Below, piece by piece: positions 13,641 through 34,238 of a stretch of DNA of 60,000 nt. This DNA is from Tubiluchus corallicola. Taxonomy: Eukaryota > Priapulida > Priapulimorpha > Priapulimorphida > Tubiluchidae. Position 1 is the stretch's first letter. Each line of letters begins with the position of its first letter. The translations under genes and the position numbers were made by a program. The stretch lies in contig JAQGDQ010000105.1 of assembly GCA_030141605.1 (NCBI GenBank), forward strand, positions 64,001 to 124,000. Reading direction: 5' to 3'. The notes under the pieces were generated by a model that had not been told where the DNA came from, did not search any database, and was given only the letters and a program-made list of their open reading frames with translations.

Positions 13641-14182
13641 GTGGGAGGTGAAAATGATGGTGATTTAAAACTCTGGAACTCAAAAACTTTTCTTGGATTC
13701 GGGCTAGATTTAGATTCTCTATAAATCATTAAGCTTTGCACCTTTGTTTTGTGTTTCACTGATTTCTGTTAGTGCAAAATCAAAAGCTGCTCAAGTTTTT
13801 TAGCCGCAGGGCGTAGTTTGTGCATTGAATGTAAAAATGCTTGCAATTTCAGTGTCTTTGCCCCTAAGGCACAGTTAAGTAACAACCGCAATTTAATTAA
13901 TATCATAAGCTTACTTGATTATAAAAGTATTTGTTTAAATTTAAATTCTAACGGATGTCTTTGATTTGAAAAAGGCACTAAATTTGGTTTCATTAATAAA
14001 AACAAATTAAAGGCCATTGAAAAGTTTTCCTGACTGTAGTAATTTCTGCTTGATTTTTCAATTTGTTTGTTTTTTAATTATATGTCCTTAGCTAATGCAG
14101 TTGGTTAGCACTAGTAAACATTTTGAGGACATAAATGGCTTGTAATTTGCACGAAGTCTGCATAATTCTTCTAATTTTAGTT

Positions 14183-14496
14183 AAGTATAAGTATAAGTAT
14201 AAGTATAAGTATAAGTATAAGTATAAGTATAAGTATAAGTATAAGTATAAGTATAAGTATAAGTATAAGTATAAGTATGTATAAGCATAAGTATAAGTAT
14301 AAGTATAAGTGTAAGTATGTATAAGTATAAGTATAAGTATAAGTATAAGTATGTATAAGTATAAGTATAAGTATAAGTATAAGTAAGTATAAGCATAAGT
14401 ATAAGTATAAGTATAAGTATAAGTATAAGTATAAGTATAAGTATAAGTATAAGTATAAGTATAAGTATAAGTATAAGTAAAGTATAAGTATAAGTA
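14183..14496. repeat. (AAGTAT)n hexanucleotide array, about 50 copies
   Basis: AAGTAT repeats almost without interruption for about 314 bp and ends some 20 bp before the polypyrimidine tract and AG (14515-14516) of the LRR exon. Interruptions create two strong donor-like GTAAGTAT sites at 14311 and 14383. The minus strand reads as endless Tyr-Thr or Leu-Tyr peptides, which are artefacts. Confidence 0.95.
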
Positions 14497-14516
14497 CAAA
14501 TTTCTTATTTTTTCAG

Positions 14517-17500
14517 TTGCTGAAGTTGTGCTTACTGATGTTAATGTTCACTCTGAGTGGTTTGTCCAGTGTCAGTGGTGCTACAGAACAATGTGATGGT
14601 GGTGGAACGGTTACCGAACCCGCCTGTTATTGTAGTGCAGATGATTTGAGGTGCGACGCTGACTTGGCTTCGCCTCAGAGCAGCAGTACGGGCTTCAGCC
14701 AAACAGATCGTGATGTTTTCATTCAGTACGGTAACTATAGAACTCTTCCCAATATACCAACAAGAACCACCGGGCGATTAGACCTTCCCGGTAACAAAAT
14801 AGAAAACATCCCATCTGGTGCCATCCCAAGCGGTGTGAAAGAAGTGGGACTGCAAGATAATCGGTTACAAGATTTTCCCACAGATGGCGTGTCGGAACTA
14901 AATGACCTAGTTTCACTAGATCTTAACAGAAATGATATAAGAACACTGGATGCTGATACTGTAGTGGGACTGGCATCACTCACAGCATTAAATATTCGCA
15001 AAAATGGACTAGTTCAGATAGATGATGAAGCTTTCCGCCAATTCAATGGTAACTTGACAGAGCTAGATCTAAGAGGCAATAAGCTCACTGAGTTAGGGCA
15101 GTCGCTTCAGTACTTTCCCAACTTGAAAATTCTGAAACTTGACGATAATCAAGTGCGAAACATAAAAGATGATCTTGGACTACTTAATGTGGTAAAACTG
15201 AATTCGTTCAGTGCTGAGTACAACCGAATCACCGAGATCGAAAAAGAAACGTTTTGGAGAATGGCCGATAGTTTGAAATACCTTAGCCTTGCAAATAATC
15301 TGATGGCTGACGTTCCCTACATGGGTATCAGATTTCTGCGTTCTTTGGAATCACTGAATCTGGCCTCAAACAAAATAAGTCGTTTAAACAGCACAAGACC
15401 CTTTAAATACGAAAAATTGCGTAAGCTTTACCTCAAAGGAAACCAAATCGCTGACATTCAACCAATTTTCTTTTTTTGGGTTTCTAATTCTCTGGATTTG
15501 TTGGATCTATCTCGCAACAAAATTTCTAAAATTGATGATGAAACATTTGGCTACTTGCCACAACTTGGCTACCTAGACTTGAGCCATAATGAAATTAATC
15601 GTATCCAAGTAGGTTACTTTTCTTTCTTGCAGCGCCTTCGCACACTGAACTTGTCATTTAATCGAATAAAATTTGTCCCTGAAGATGTATTTATTGGACT
15701 AATTAGTGTGGAGAATATCGATTTGTCTCATAACAATGTTTGGGATATTCCAACTCTGGTTTTTCGTGCAGTGAATCCCACCATTCGAAAGATTAGCGTG
15801 AATAATAATTTTATTTCTGAGATTCCACCTTTTGCTTTCTCCTGTTTGAGACTTGTCCGCTTAGAAGCTCAGTGTAATACCATAAAATCGATAGATTTTA
15901 CTACGTTTGCAAACTCAAAACACCTCGCTTACATTGATTTCTCACACAACGAGATTGAAGATTTGCCTAATCAACTGTTTGATGCCACAGGAAACGTCCA
16001 GGAGGTGAAATTTAGCTACAACAAATTGAGAGACATACGCCCATCATCCGTGCAAAATATGGGGATCATGCTGAACAACACTGGTCTCCACCTTTACCTG
16101 GATCACAATAGCTTCACAAAGGTTCCAGCTGAGGGACTTCAATCAATTAAAAAACTCGAAGTGATTGACATGTCGAGCAATCAGATCACAGAGGTTCTAA
16201 GGAACGATTTTACTGGCAACACCAACCTACGTTCAATTAACCTGGCTAACAATGACATCAGTGTTCTTGAAGATGGTGCTTTTAGTGGTCTAACACTAGA
16301 TATACTAGATTTATCAGGAAATCCAACAATAAAAGATATTTTATCAGCCGAAACGCTTTCGGGATCTATAGTTCACAAACTTGTTCTCAGCGACAATGAA
16401 CTTATATCTCTTCCAGTTTTAGATCTCAGCAGTATGGAGACTAAGTCACTACATTTACCTGGTAACGAGCTGACATCACTTGATGTAGGATTACTGCATG
16501 CTGGTGTAGAAGAACTAAATTTGGCTTATAACCTTTTCCGTGAAATTCCAAATTATCTTTGGCCATCTGTGCCGAATCTCAGGCGTCTCGACCTGTCAGG
16601 TAATCCCGTAACTGAAATTACTCCTAACAGCTTTGTCGGGCTTGACAACCTGGAAGAACTGTTATTAAATGATTTATCTTCACTCGATACATTTCAATCA
16701 AACTCTTTGTCAAATCTGGCAAACTTAAAACGCTTTGAACTTCATGGGTCAATGGGGGAGGGACTTTCAGATGTGGGCAACAGTGGCATTTGTGACCTCG
16801 ACTTTGTTGAACACATAAAAGTGCAGATGACTTCAACCTCGTTTGACGAACTTTGCCCCAGCAGCGAGTTACCAAGACTGACAAGTTTGCACATCAGTGG
16901 ACGAGGAATCCGGTCTGTTTTATACGTGCCCCCTTTTTGGGCAGAAACGGCCCACGAGAAAACCGCTGATGGTCGTGGACAACAAGTAAAGAAGTATGGA
17001 ATAACAGAAACACAGGTACACTAAACTAAATCCAGTTTTAACACTATTTATTTGAGTGATACCCAATTTCTATTTACTGCTTTGTCGTTAGGCTACTTGC
17101 TTCCACCTGCCTCAACATGCCTTCAAACATCTTTACTCGTCTGTAATGTTTTAAACCCATGTATGTTAAAACGTTTTAATACGAATTCACGCGATTTTGA
17201 GGATTTTTATTTTTGTCACATTAAGCTGTGAGAGAACTTGTAAATCTGAGTGTAAGTGTTTTTTGGCGTTTTGAATTAGGTGACACATATGACGAACCGT
17301 GCACAATCGTTTGGTAGCCATGGTAGGCTAAACGTCTTGCGAATTCACCAAATATTTGCCAATGTGCAGTTTATTTTATAACTGCTCTTTGATATTTGAA
17401 ATCAAATATTCTAGATTACTTAATTTGTATCTTTATATTTTTCCTGTATAAGTCCAAAATTTCCTGTCATGCATTCTCACACTGTTTTGCTGTAGGAATT

Positions 17501-20447
17501 TCATTTACTAAGAAAACATAAGTTAAATACATAGTAATAGAAACTAATAGTGATGTATCATCATAATGGTAACTACAGACTGAAACCTTAACTTTGTTTT
17601 AGGTGAGCACATTGCCACTAAATTTCTTCGCAGATATCCACGGACCAATCGAAATTGATTTATCAAACAATCAGTTCACCAACATTGATCCTGCTGTGTT
17701 TGACCTGCCCAAAGGAAACATTGTAAAGTTGAACCTAGAAGGAAATCCATGGTTCTGTGACTGCAACATTGTGCCACTTCAGTTGTGGATGATGCAGTGG
17801 CTTGAACGTTCTGGTAATTTTGCAAATTTGCAAATAGTGCTGCGTGGTAAATTTGTTTTGAACGTTAAACGTTTTAAGTGGGTGGTTCTTAAGTTGATAT
17901 TACAAACTCTACGCCGTCGTTCTGAGCACATTGTAAGGCTATAAACATATTAGTGCAAGAATATATCAACAACATTTAATGGAAGACTAGCAACATTAGC
18001 AACAAGGATAATGTCACAGCATTGCAAAACTAATGGCGGGAAAAATACAAGGCAGCATTAATCCTTCTGTGGTAATAAGACAGCACTTTTGGGTTAATAG
18101 TAGTCTCTGTTATGTAGCTGTACATTGTTATTTATAGTCGGCCCTAAAGATCACTACAGATTATTATTAGCACTAGCGTCAACAAACAACTGCAGTTACA
18201 ATAATGACAGAAACAATGGCAACGATAATGGTAAAGCTAAACAATACAATGGCAAGTATAACAACGATGACGAGAAAACGACAGCGACAACAATAGCAGC
18301 AGCAGTAATAATCAGAGTGAACAAAATAGCAAAGCAGCAACATCAACATAAAAGCAGTGTCAACGATGACACTGATGCTAATGACAACAATAACAAGGAT
18401 AACCACAACAAAAACAACAGTAACCGCATCAGCAACATCAGCAGAACGATAATAACTATTATCTGCGACTACGAACTTGAATGAAATAATAATAAGTGTA
18501 TCAGTAAAAACTTCCATACATTAGTTCCATTCAGAGCATACCAAACTTTATGAAGTGCTATGTAAATGTAATATTTCCAATGTTTTACTTTCAGGTGCAA
18601 AAGATAAATGGGAAAACTGCGAGTTGATTAGAAATGATCTATATAAAGCTACCTGCTCGGCTCCAGAACTCTACTCAGGTTTGTCTACAAATCACCATCA
18701 AATTAAAAGTTACTACATTCAGATTTGCAAAAGTAATTAGAACGACAGCATCAGACAATAATCAGAGTAGTTCTTCATGTTCTTACATTTAAGCAGCTAT
18801 CAGTGTTCTAGATGATAGGTTAAAATTACTTTTGTTTGATAACTAAGTGTTATCAAACTAGATACGTCAACTAGCTAAAATGTGTGACGAGCATTAAACA
18901 AAAGAAAATACGTATAGTTTCCCAGGAAAATAGGGTCTGTGCTGACAAGTCGGCAAAAAGAAATGACTTAAAGACGTATCAGTTTATATCAAAACGTGTA
19001 GCATAATTTACGGATTAATTAATTAATTTAGCATGTCTTGAAATTTAAAGGTATTCCATTACTGGAGGCGGATATGACACTGCAAGGGTGTGAGAATGCG
19101 ACCGAACCATTGATCAATCCACCATTTACAACCAAAAAACCAACAACAAAACAACCTCCAGAAACTCCACCTATTTTCGAACTCAGTACCGAAGAGCCGA
19201 CCACACCAGGTCGTACAACAACACCGGCTGCCACAACGTCTGCTACTACAACAACTCAACCACCTACAACTACCCAATCGCCAATCACCACCCCAACTAC
19301 CACACAACAGCCAACAACTGCACAATTTACCACCCAGCCTCCAACTACCACGCAACCACCAACCACTACCTCCACTACCACACAAGCACCAACAACCACA
19401 CCTTCCACCACCCAGCCATCAACTACCACACAACAGCCAACCACTACCCCCACTACCACACAAGCACCAACAACCATGCCTTCTACCATCCAGCCTCCAA
19501 CTACCACACCACCAGACACTACCTCCACTACCACACAAGCACCAACAACCATGCCTTCCACCACCCAGCCTTCAACTACCACACAACAGCCAACCACTAC
19601 CCGCACTACCACACAAGCACCAACAACCACACCTTCCACACAGACACCAACTGAAGTTTTACCAGTCTTGCCAACTCGTCCTACAGCCACAATAAGTATT
19701 CCAACATCACCGCCAACAACATCATCACCAACAGTAACAGCTCAAGAAATTCGTTTGAAAACAACTACAGAACCGCCTCAAACTTCCCCCGACCCCGACA
19801 CCACAACTGTCAGATTGCAAACACCTACACCTACACCAACAACAAAAGCACCAGAAACTACTACTAAGCCAAGTTCAACGACAACAGAGGGACCAACAAC
19901 AAGTCAGACAGCGCCGACCACTATACGAGAAACTACAAGAAGAACACCACTCACAACTATTGGGACAACAACTCAGCCTATCGTATCATCGACATATGCG
20001 CCAAAAATATGGCCGTCAGTTGAGATACCAGATTTTGATGGTAACATCCAAGTTTACACAATGGACTGTCAACAAACTTATATAACAGTTGGTTGGTATG
20101 TAAAACCTGGTATAAAGGAATCCATTACTGGATTCCGCGTTTACGAGCAAGAAGGCGACCTTGACTTCGTTGAAGGAATGGAACTAAATAGTATGCAAAG
20201 ATACCAAGTAGTGGACCATTTGAAACCTGGTACAAATTACACTATATGTGTAGGGATTGTGCAAGGTGAAACCATTGTCGGACCACTTGAGCTAAGTGAA
20301 AACACGTCATGCGTTAAAGTCATGACGGTACCAAAAGACTTCAAAGTTTTTAAAATTGCGTTTTCGTCTGCGGCATTGGCGGGTGGAGCTTGCGTTCTAT
20401 ATGCTTTTACTAAAAACGAAGTAGCAAACATTTTGATGGCTCAATAA
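14517..20447 (+). CDS. Transmembrane LRR receptor with LRRCT, mucin stalk and FN3-like domain
   Basis: Exons: 14517-17015, 17603-17813, 18595-18678, 19051-20447 (phases 0, 1, 1), preceded perhaps by 4401-4418; 1,402 codons in all. Domains by residue: signal peptide to about 27; a Cys-rich N-cap (C-x-C pattern, about 31-53); about 28-30 LRRs of the LxxLxLxxN type to about 885; an LRRCT cap (NPWFCDCN, then three more Cys) formed only when exons 3, 4 and 5 are joined, which supports those junctions; a Thr/Pro mucin stalk (about 958-1253); an FN3-like domain (about 1260-1365, with TDYTI-like GTNYTICV strand); a hydrophobic segment (about 1369-1391) and a tail of about 11 residues. It is probably a type I surface protein for adhesion or recognition. 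Overall plan recalls platelet GPIb alpha, chaoptin-like LRR proteins and, loosely, lamprey VLRs, but ligand and orthology are unknown. Oddities: the acceptor before 19051 has a poor pyrimidine tract, and the end of exon 14517-17015 encodes 33 residues that do not look like LRR. Confidence 0.88.
18180..18480. repeat. ACA/AAT-type triplet low-complexity tract in LRR intron
   Basis: Period-three sequence rich in ACA, AAT, CAG and GAT spans most of this intron between exons 17603-17813 and 18595-18678. Open frames over it are Asn/Thr/Lys-rich on one strand and Val/Ile-rich on the other, so I treat them as spurious. Confidence 0.7.
18834..18858. repeat. 10-bp perfect hairpin in LRR intron
   Basis: GTTTGATAAC and GTTATCAAAC pair perfectly around a 5-base loop (TAAGT). 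Function unknown. Confidence 0.6.
19381..19640 (+). repeat. In-frame coding minisatellite in mucin stalk (78/75/78 bp units)
   Basis: CACAAGCACCAACAACC recurs at 19381, 19459, 19534 and 19612, offsets of 78, 75 and 78 bp, all multiples of three. Each unit encodes 25-26 residues of TTTQAPTTxPST-type sequence rich in potential O-glycosylation sites. Copy number can change without breaking the reading frame. Confidence 0.88.
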
Positions 20448-20944
20448 TAATATTAATAATGCGTGCTGAGTTTCAAAATTATAACGGTGCACATTGTGAT
20501 AATTGTTGCTTGAATTTTTGTATATAATTTGCTGTATGTATTTAATTAGAGCAGGCGTGTTTTGTTTCTTTTTTGTTTTTGAATTTATATCGTAGAAGAG
20601 GCTGGTGTCCTCTAGTGACGAAAATTGCAGTTTTTTAATTGATAGCGAGTTAACTTTGTAATTTTCGATTTGAAGATTGGAGATTTCAGTTTGAAGACTG
20701 TCAGCAGTGCTGGCCAATGTAAGTGTTTATTTTTCATAATATAAGCACAATCCGCTAATGAAAGTGTAAAAACCAGATACATCTACAATTTCTACCAGTG
20801 TTTGTATTACAGTTAGAAAGAATTTTTAGCGATGGTCGTTTTTCTTACAACTTAGTTTCTAAAGAACACCGAGTAAAACTGACTACTTTTCATTGCAATG
20901 ACTGAAATCACCATTAAGTTTTTCTAGACTGGCCTTGATTTTGT

Positions 20945-20950
20945 AATAAA
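20945..20950 (+). promoter_or_regulatory. Candidate poly(A) signal of the LRR gene
   Basis: AATAAA (followed by an overlapping second AATAAA) about 500 bp after the LRR stop codon. It is the first clear match downstream; no processing site can be confirmed. Confidence 0.45.
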
Positions 20951-23900
20951 ATAAAAATAATTCTCAACAATTTGTAATGATTATGTACATTAAAATAATA
21001 ATGTAATAATTTTTGCATTATTACATTATTATAATAATTATAATTATTATAATTATATAATTATTATTATAATTACAGTAATAATTAAGTGGCGACAGCT
21101 AGGTGTAATAGGCGGAAACATTTTCGTTTGCAAGCATTGCATTACCACGTCATTGTGATTTATTAAATAAAGGCAATAATTATTGCTTAATTTAAATTTT
21201 TTGCTCTCTTGTACGAAATGAGTTGACCAAACGTTATAATATAAGGTTATATTATTTGTTAACATTTATTTGTAGTTTTATTTTTACGGTTTTCTGTTCA
21301 TTTTGCATTCTCAGAATGTGTTTGTTGTTAAAACAGCTAATTAACTTTCAATTAGTATTGGTTCACGAATAATGATGGCGAAGGTAGTGACAAAGGTTTA
21401 AGAATAGCAACCATATCTGTAATTACATAAATTTTCATTACCGGCGATTTCTGATTGAGTTACATGAGCAGGTTATTCATCTTACACACCATGCGCTTGT
21501 CCAAAAATGTGTTTGAGCTTCACACAGCAAAGTCTATAAAATACACTTTTTTGCATAACTATTATGAATATGCCGCAAAATGCTGCTTAAAATAGCCCAA
21601 TGTTTTCTTACATTTGACTATAAACAAAAATTTAGTTATGCGGACTCCCTACATGCGCTGACCTAGGGCCTACATTAATAACAAGATTGATTTAGTCTTA
21701 GACTTTGATACTAGTTTTAGTATCAATAGATAGGTATACAGTTTGATGATTGCCAAGATGACAACTGGTTACTACCACTACCGTAAAGCTTCCTTCGTAG
21801 TTTTATAAATTGTGGTGCACACGTAATTGGTGGTAATAATACTGTAATTATCCTATGGAGAACAAATCGAATAACCAGGATGGTAAGATCACTGTTAAAA
21901 TACATTATTGTTTAAACTAAGTAAAAACTAGTCAACTTTTCTTGGAAACTCAAAAAAATCACCAAAAAATGGTGAGCTAAATGGCTTAAGCTATATTAGA
22001 TATGAAAATTTTGTCTAAAGCTTTATTTTACAATTCAAATATGGTTAATCATTTTACTTCAAACTGTGTATAAAGTGCGTAAACACTAACTAACCAACGC
22101 CTACAATGTTTATCAGAAAGTTACTCGAAAACCGTTATCAAAATAAAAAGCTTAAAATTTCTGTTACCACTCTGAACTCTCAAAGAAGCCTCATTTAAAA
22201 CTATTTTTTCAGTGTAATATGATTCTGAAACACGTTTACTTTTGTCACAGCAATTTAAGTAAAACCGTACGCTGAAAAATAACACTGCTGACAAGCATCA
22301 TTTATACATAAGCAAACTAAGTTTTTTGTTTTATCTACTGAAATTTTAAATAATTTTGCACAAATCAGGGGCTATGCTTTTGGGTCTCCCAAAGTTTTCA
22401 TAAAACTAAATTCCAAATTTATTTGCAGCAGACAAAAACATTTACACAACAAACTAGCATATGGTGCACAATGTGTAACAACACTGACCAATGCAGTCAT
22501 TACTTGTGCGAAATCTTCGCTTTATCTGCCAGCTTAAGTAACAACACGAAAAGTGTCCTTTAGTTTAAAAGAAAGTTGACAATCTATTGGGAACTTAACA
22601 CCACGTCACTGACAATTACATGATAGCAAGGCTAATCTAATTTTGTTATAAAAGAATAACACACTGCAATTTTAGTGCTGTTTTTTATAAATAGTCCCAT
22701 TCAACTGAAATAAAAAAAGAATTGCGTGTGCGAAGAACATTCCTTGAGTATGTACAACCCCTGCATGCAAAAACGTTTTTCGGAGAATGACAGGTTCTTC
22801 TCTTTACTTTTCTGTCGCAATATAAATAGTTATGATCACATCTGCAACTCTCATTACTACAACAAAAATGAAATATTTAAGTTGCAGTATAAAATTTGCC
22901 AATAAAACAGTACAATATAATAAAATGAGTTTTCTATGTTGTAATATCTCAGTTTAAATACAAATTAAGTCTAAGGTGCAAACTAATAAGTATATAAGAA
23001 ATTTAATTAAAGTACCGTTTAAATAAGTAAATTAATTAATGAAACCTATTGTGTATGTTACTACTTTTGCATCTAAGACTCGAAGATTTTGCATATTTTA
23101 TGATACAGCAGTAGCGAAGGATTGCGTTATTATTATTTTTATTGCCTTATTGACAAATTTTAATCAGGCAGATAATAAAAACAGCGATACTGCAACGTTG
23201 TTGTTACAAATTTATTACTTATAATTATTGTTGCAGCATTGCATAGAACCTACTCACATCGCAATTTAGAAGTTCCTTGCAATGTAAACGCGCATGCTCA
23301 AATCAAAATGATCTGATAAACTGATGAGATAAATAATTTTTAAGCAATTATACAAAAAATAATTATACATAAGTCTACCCCGTAAACATTAATTATGCCA
23401 TTATTGACGCACATTAAAAATTTCAAAATTATAGCAAATTATTGTAATTTGAATAGTTTTCCTAGAAGCAACATTTCATAAAAGGCAGATTTTAACGCTT
23501 TAGCTGGTCAACTACTTAAGTTTGCTAGTAGTAAAGAAAAGTTTTTGTTAAGAGTACTAACAGTTCGAAATTATGACGGACAAGGATCTGACATAATCGA
23601 CCTAAGATTAGATCTTATTGTTACGTATACGATTCTGTGCGGCGCCTGCCAGGGTTTGATGATGGAATAAAACTGACCGAAAACCCGAGACCTAGTCAGG
23701 TGGTGTAAAAAATTGTTTTGACGAGTCTGTAGTTCTTTAATTTACGAAACTAATAACAGATAGCGCAAAAACAGCAACATCAAAATATTTACGCAGCAGT
23801 CATTATGCCTATTTATTAGACTTTCATGTGTAATCTTCAAATATTGCATGAAATAAGGGCATAGTTACAGTATTTGTAGTTTTTTTACATAAAAATCGCT

Positions 23901-24011
23901 TGCGATTATTTTGAATGTGCATGATAACTACGTTAAATTATTAGTAATTGGAATACACTCATTACTGAAACCTGCAGCTGTTTTCAATATAGCTTTGAAC
24001 TGTGAATTGTA
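20951..24011. other. Gene-free spacer between LRR receptor and transporter
   Basis: AT-rich sequence with no supported exon on either strand. A strong AT hairpin lies at 20995-21032, followed by ATAATT repeats to about 21075. The missing 5' exon and promoter of the SLC17 gene may lie in this spacer. I tested several short ATG-donor combinations and none ended in the required phase 1 with a convincing sequence. Confidence 0.5.
20995..21032. repeat. AT-rich hairpin, 16-bp stem
   Basis: ATAATAATGTAATAAT and ATTATTACATTATTAT are exact reverse complements around the 6-base loop TTTTGC. It sits just after the LRR poly(A) candidate. Such AT foldbacks are common in AT-rich genomes. Confidence 0.7.
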
Positions 24012-32368
<8,357 letters not shown>

Positions 32369-32479
32369 TTATCTTCCCACATTAGTGGTTTTAATTATTC
32401 ACAGCGCCAGTAATTTTCTGAAATTTTCATTATTGTCTGAAACTGTTTGCTTTCTTAACCAGTTGCATTTGTATGATAA

Positions 32480-32485
32480 AATAAA
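32480..32485 (+). promoter_or_regulatory. Candidate poly(A) signal of the SLC17 gene
   Basis: AATAAA about 112 bp downstream of the transporter stop codon, a normal distance. Confidence 0.6.
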
Positions 32486-34012
32486 CATCGTGTGCTTTCA
32501 TTATATACATGTAGTAATACGCAGAGTGCTTGGCTTTTGTTAGATAGGTAATGTAACTGTTACTTACAGTTGTATAGCTTTCGTTCCATGCTTTAACTTA
32601 AAAAGCAGTGAGAGTAACTTTTGTTACTCAGAAAGCATTTAGCCTTTGTTAGACATGCACGGTGGTTAGTTATATAGCTTCCACTCTACTTTTTTATTTA
32701 TAAAATTTCATCAGTGATGAAATTGATGACGTATAAAAATTCAGTTACACATGCTTTCACGTGTCATCTGTTTCGCTTTAAATTAAACCTAAAAATTAAT
32801 GAGTAAGTAGCCAAGAATCCGTTCGTTACTCTGTTAATCATTTTGACTTTCTAATTAAAAACAGTAACAACAAAATTATAACGTAGATACAAAAAACAAA
32901 ACTGTAACATAGAAATAAATAACACGATTATTTCATGTTATTACAAACAAACAATGCACAAACTGTTAGGAATCAATGACTCGAGGTCCTGAGAGCATCT
33001 TCCTCAGCGTCTTCTATAGGTTGCTCTTTGGGTAAGTTATAATCTGCATACCTTGTGCAAACTACAAGCGGCTTATTGCTTTACACTGAAGAAATTTTTT
33101 ATTTGTCAATATGATGCTTCTGCTGTATCTATATGCTGTAGTAATTCTGTACCTTATTTTAAAGTGACGTTAAAAGTGAGTACACAGTCTTAGGCAACAT
33201 ATTCTCAATTTTGCACTTTTGTGGAATTTAAATCGTAACTGACTGAGAAAATAAATAAACAAATAAAAGATTTATTATTGCAGGACACCAGGAATGCCAC
33301 CAATTACCAATTACCACCATCATTTACCTAAGACTGTCATCACCAATTGCCGCGATAGTGGTGATTAAAGATTATAGCTAAAATAGCTTGGTCGCAGTCT
33401 TATAAAATTTGCCACCTCATAACCAACAAAGCTGGCGCAAGGCGTAATCATGGTACGATCCGGAACGAAAATTATGTAACTAAAAGTAAAACATGTTAAT
33501 CAATCAAAAACGTTGTGTGAGCTTTCTCCGTTGTTATTAATGACACCTACAGCTTTCTTGAATAATTTTGCTAATAATCGCATGCATTTCATAATAGATG
33601 AACCGATAAAGCAACAGCTAATGAAACAGGTTTTACGATTCTGTGACAGTTTGTGCCAGGCTCGTTTTTACGATGAGCCCACAATATGAAAATGTTATTA
33701 AAAATTAACATAATTATAGGATTTGAAAGTTATTGTGAAAGAAATGAGGTAAACCATTTTTTAATTTATATTAATACGAAGGAAGACTTTGTTCCTTTTA
33801 AAAGCAGATCATATTTTTATACTTGCAGGATTAAGACAGTTCTTGTAGTGTTTTTCATGCGTTTTTGGTACGTAGTTAGCAGCCAAATTTTATAAAGGTG
33901 GAAACACTACACACAAAAAACGAATAACATTTACATGCCTTAGAGTAATAATTCAAGACCTAGACGGAAACAACTGCCTATAATCCTGAGATTATAGGAT
34001 ATATATAAATAT

Positions 34013-34238
<226 letters not shown>

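Larger units (their letters stand above)
4419..14516 (+). other. Probable first intron of the LRR gene, filled with repeats
   Basis: Ten kilobases with no convincing exon on either strand. It contains triplet low-complexity sequence (6320-6460), a 188-bp-period tandem repeat (6605-7105), a TA run (8264), a polypurine stretch followed by a CT run (9890-10242), a tRNA-like fragment (11793), a 105-bp tandem duplication (12346) and a large hexanucleotide array (14183-14496). If the exon at 4401 is wrong, most of this is intergenic instead. Confidence 0.4.

Noticed and set aside
14092-14499. Minus-strand frames of Tyr-Thr and Leu-Tyr repeats
   Set aside because: They are translations of the (AAGTAT) hexanucleotide array and carry no other coding signal.
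18125-18484. 119-codon Asn/Thr/Lys-rich frame in the LRR intron
   Set aside because: Low-complexity triplet repeat; the LRRCT cap is completed only by skipping it.
19027-19031. Acceptor TTTAG before the stalk exon
   Set aside because: In the phase set by the previous exon it leads to a stop within five codons; the acceptor at 19050 restores the frame and the LRRCT cysteine.
19256-19690. Minus-strand 144-codon Val/Gly/Cys-rich frame
   Set aside because: It is the shadow of the Thr/Pro mucin region; the + strand frame is continuous with spliced LRR and FN3-like domains.
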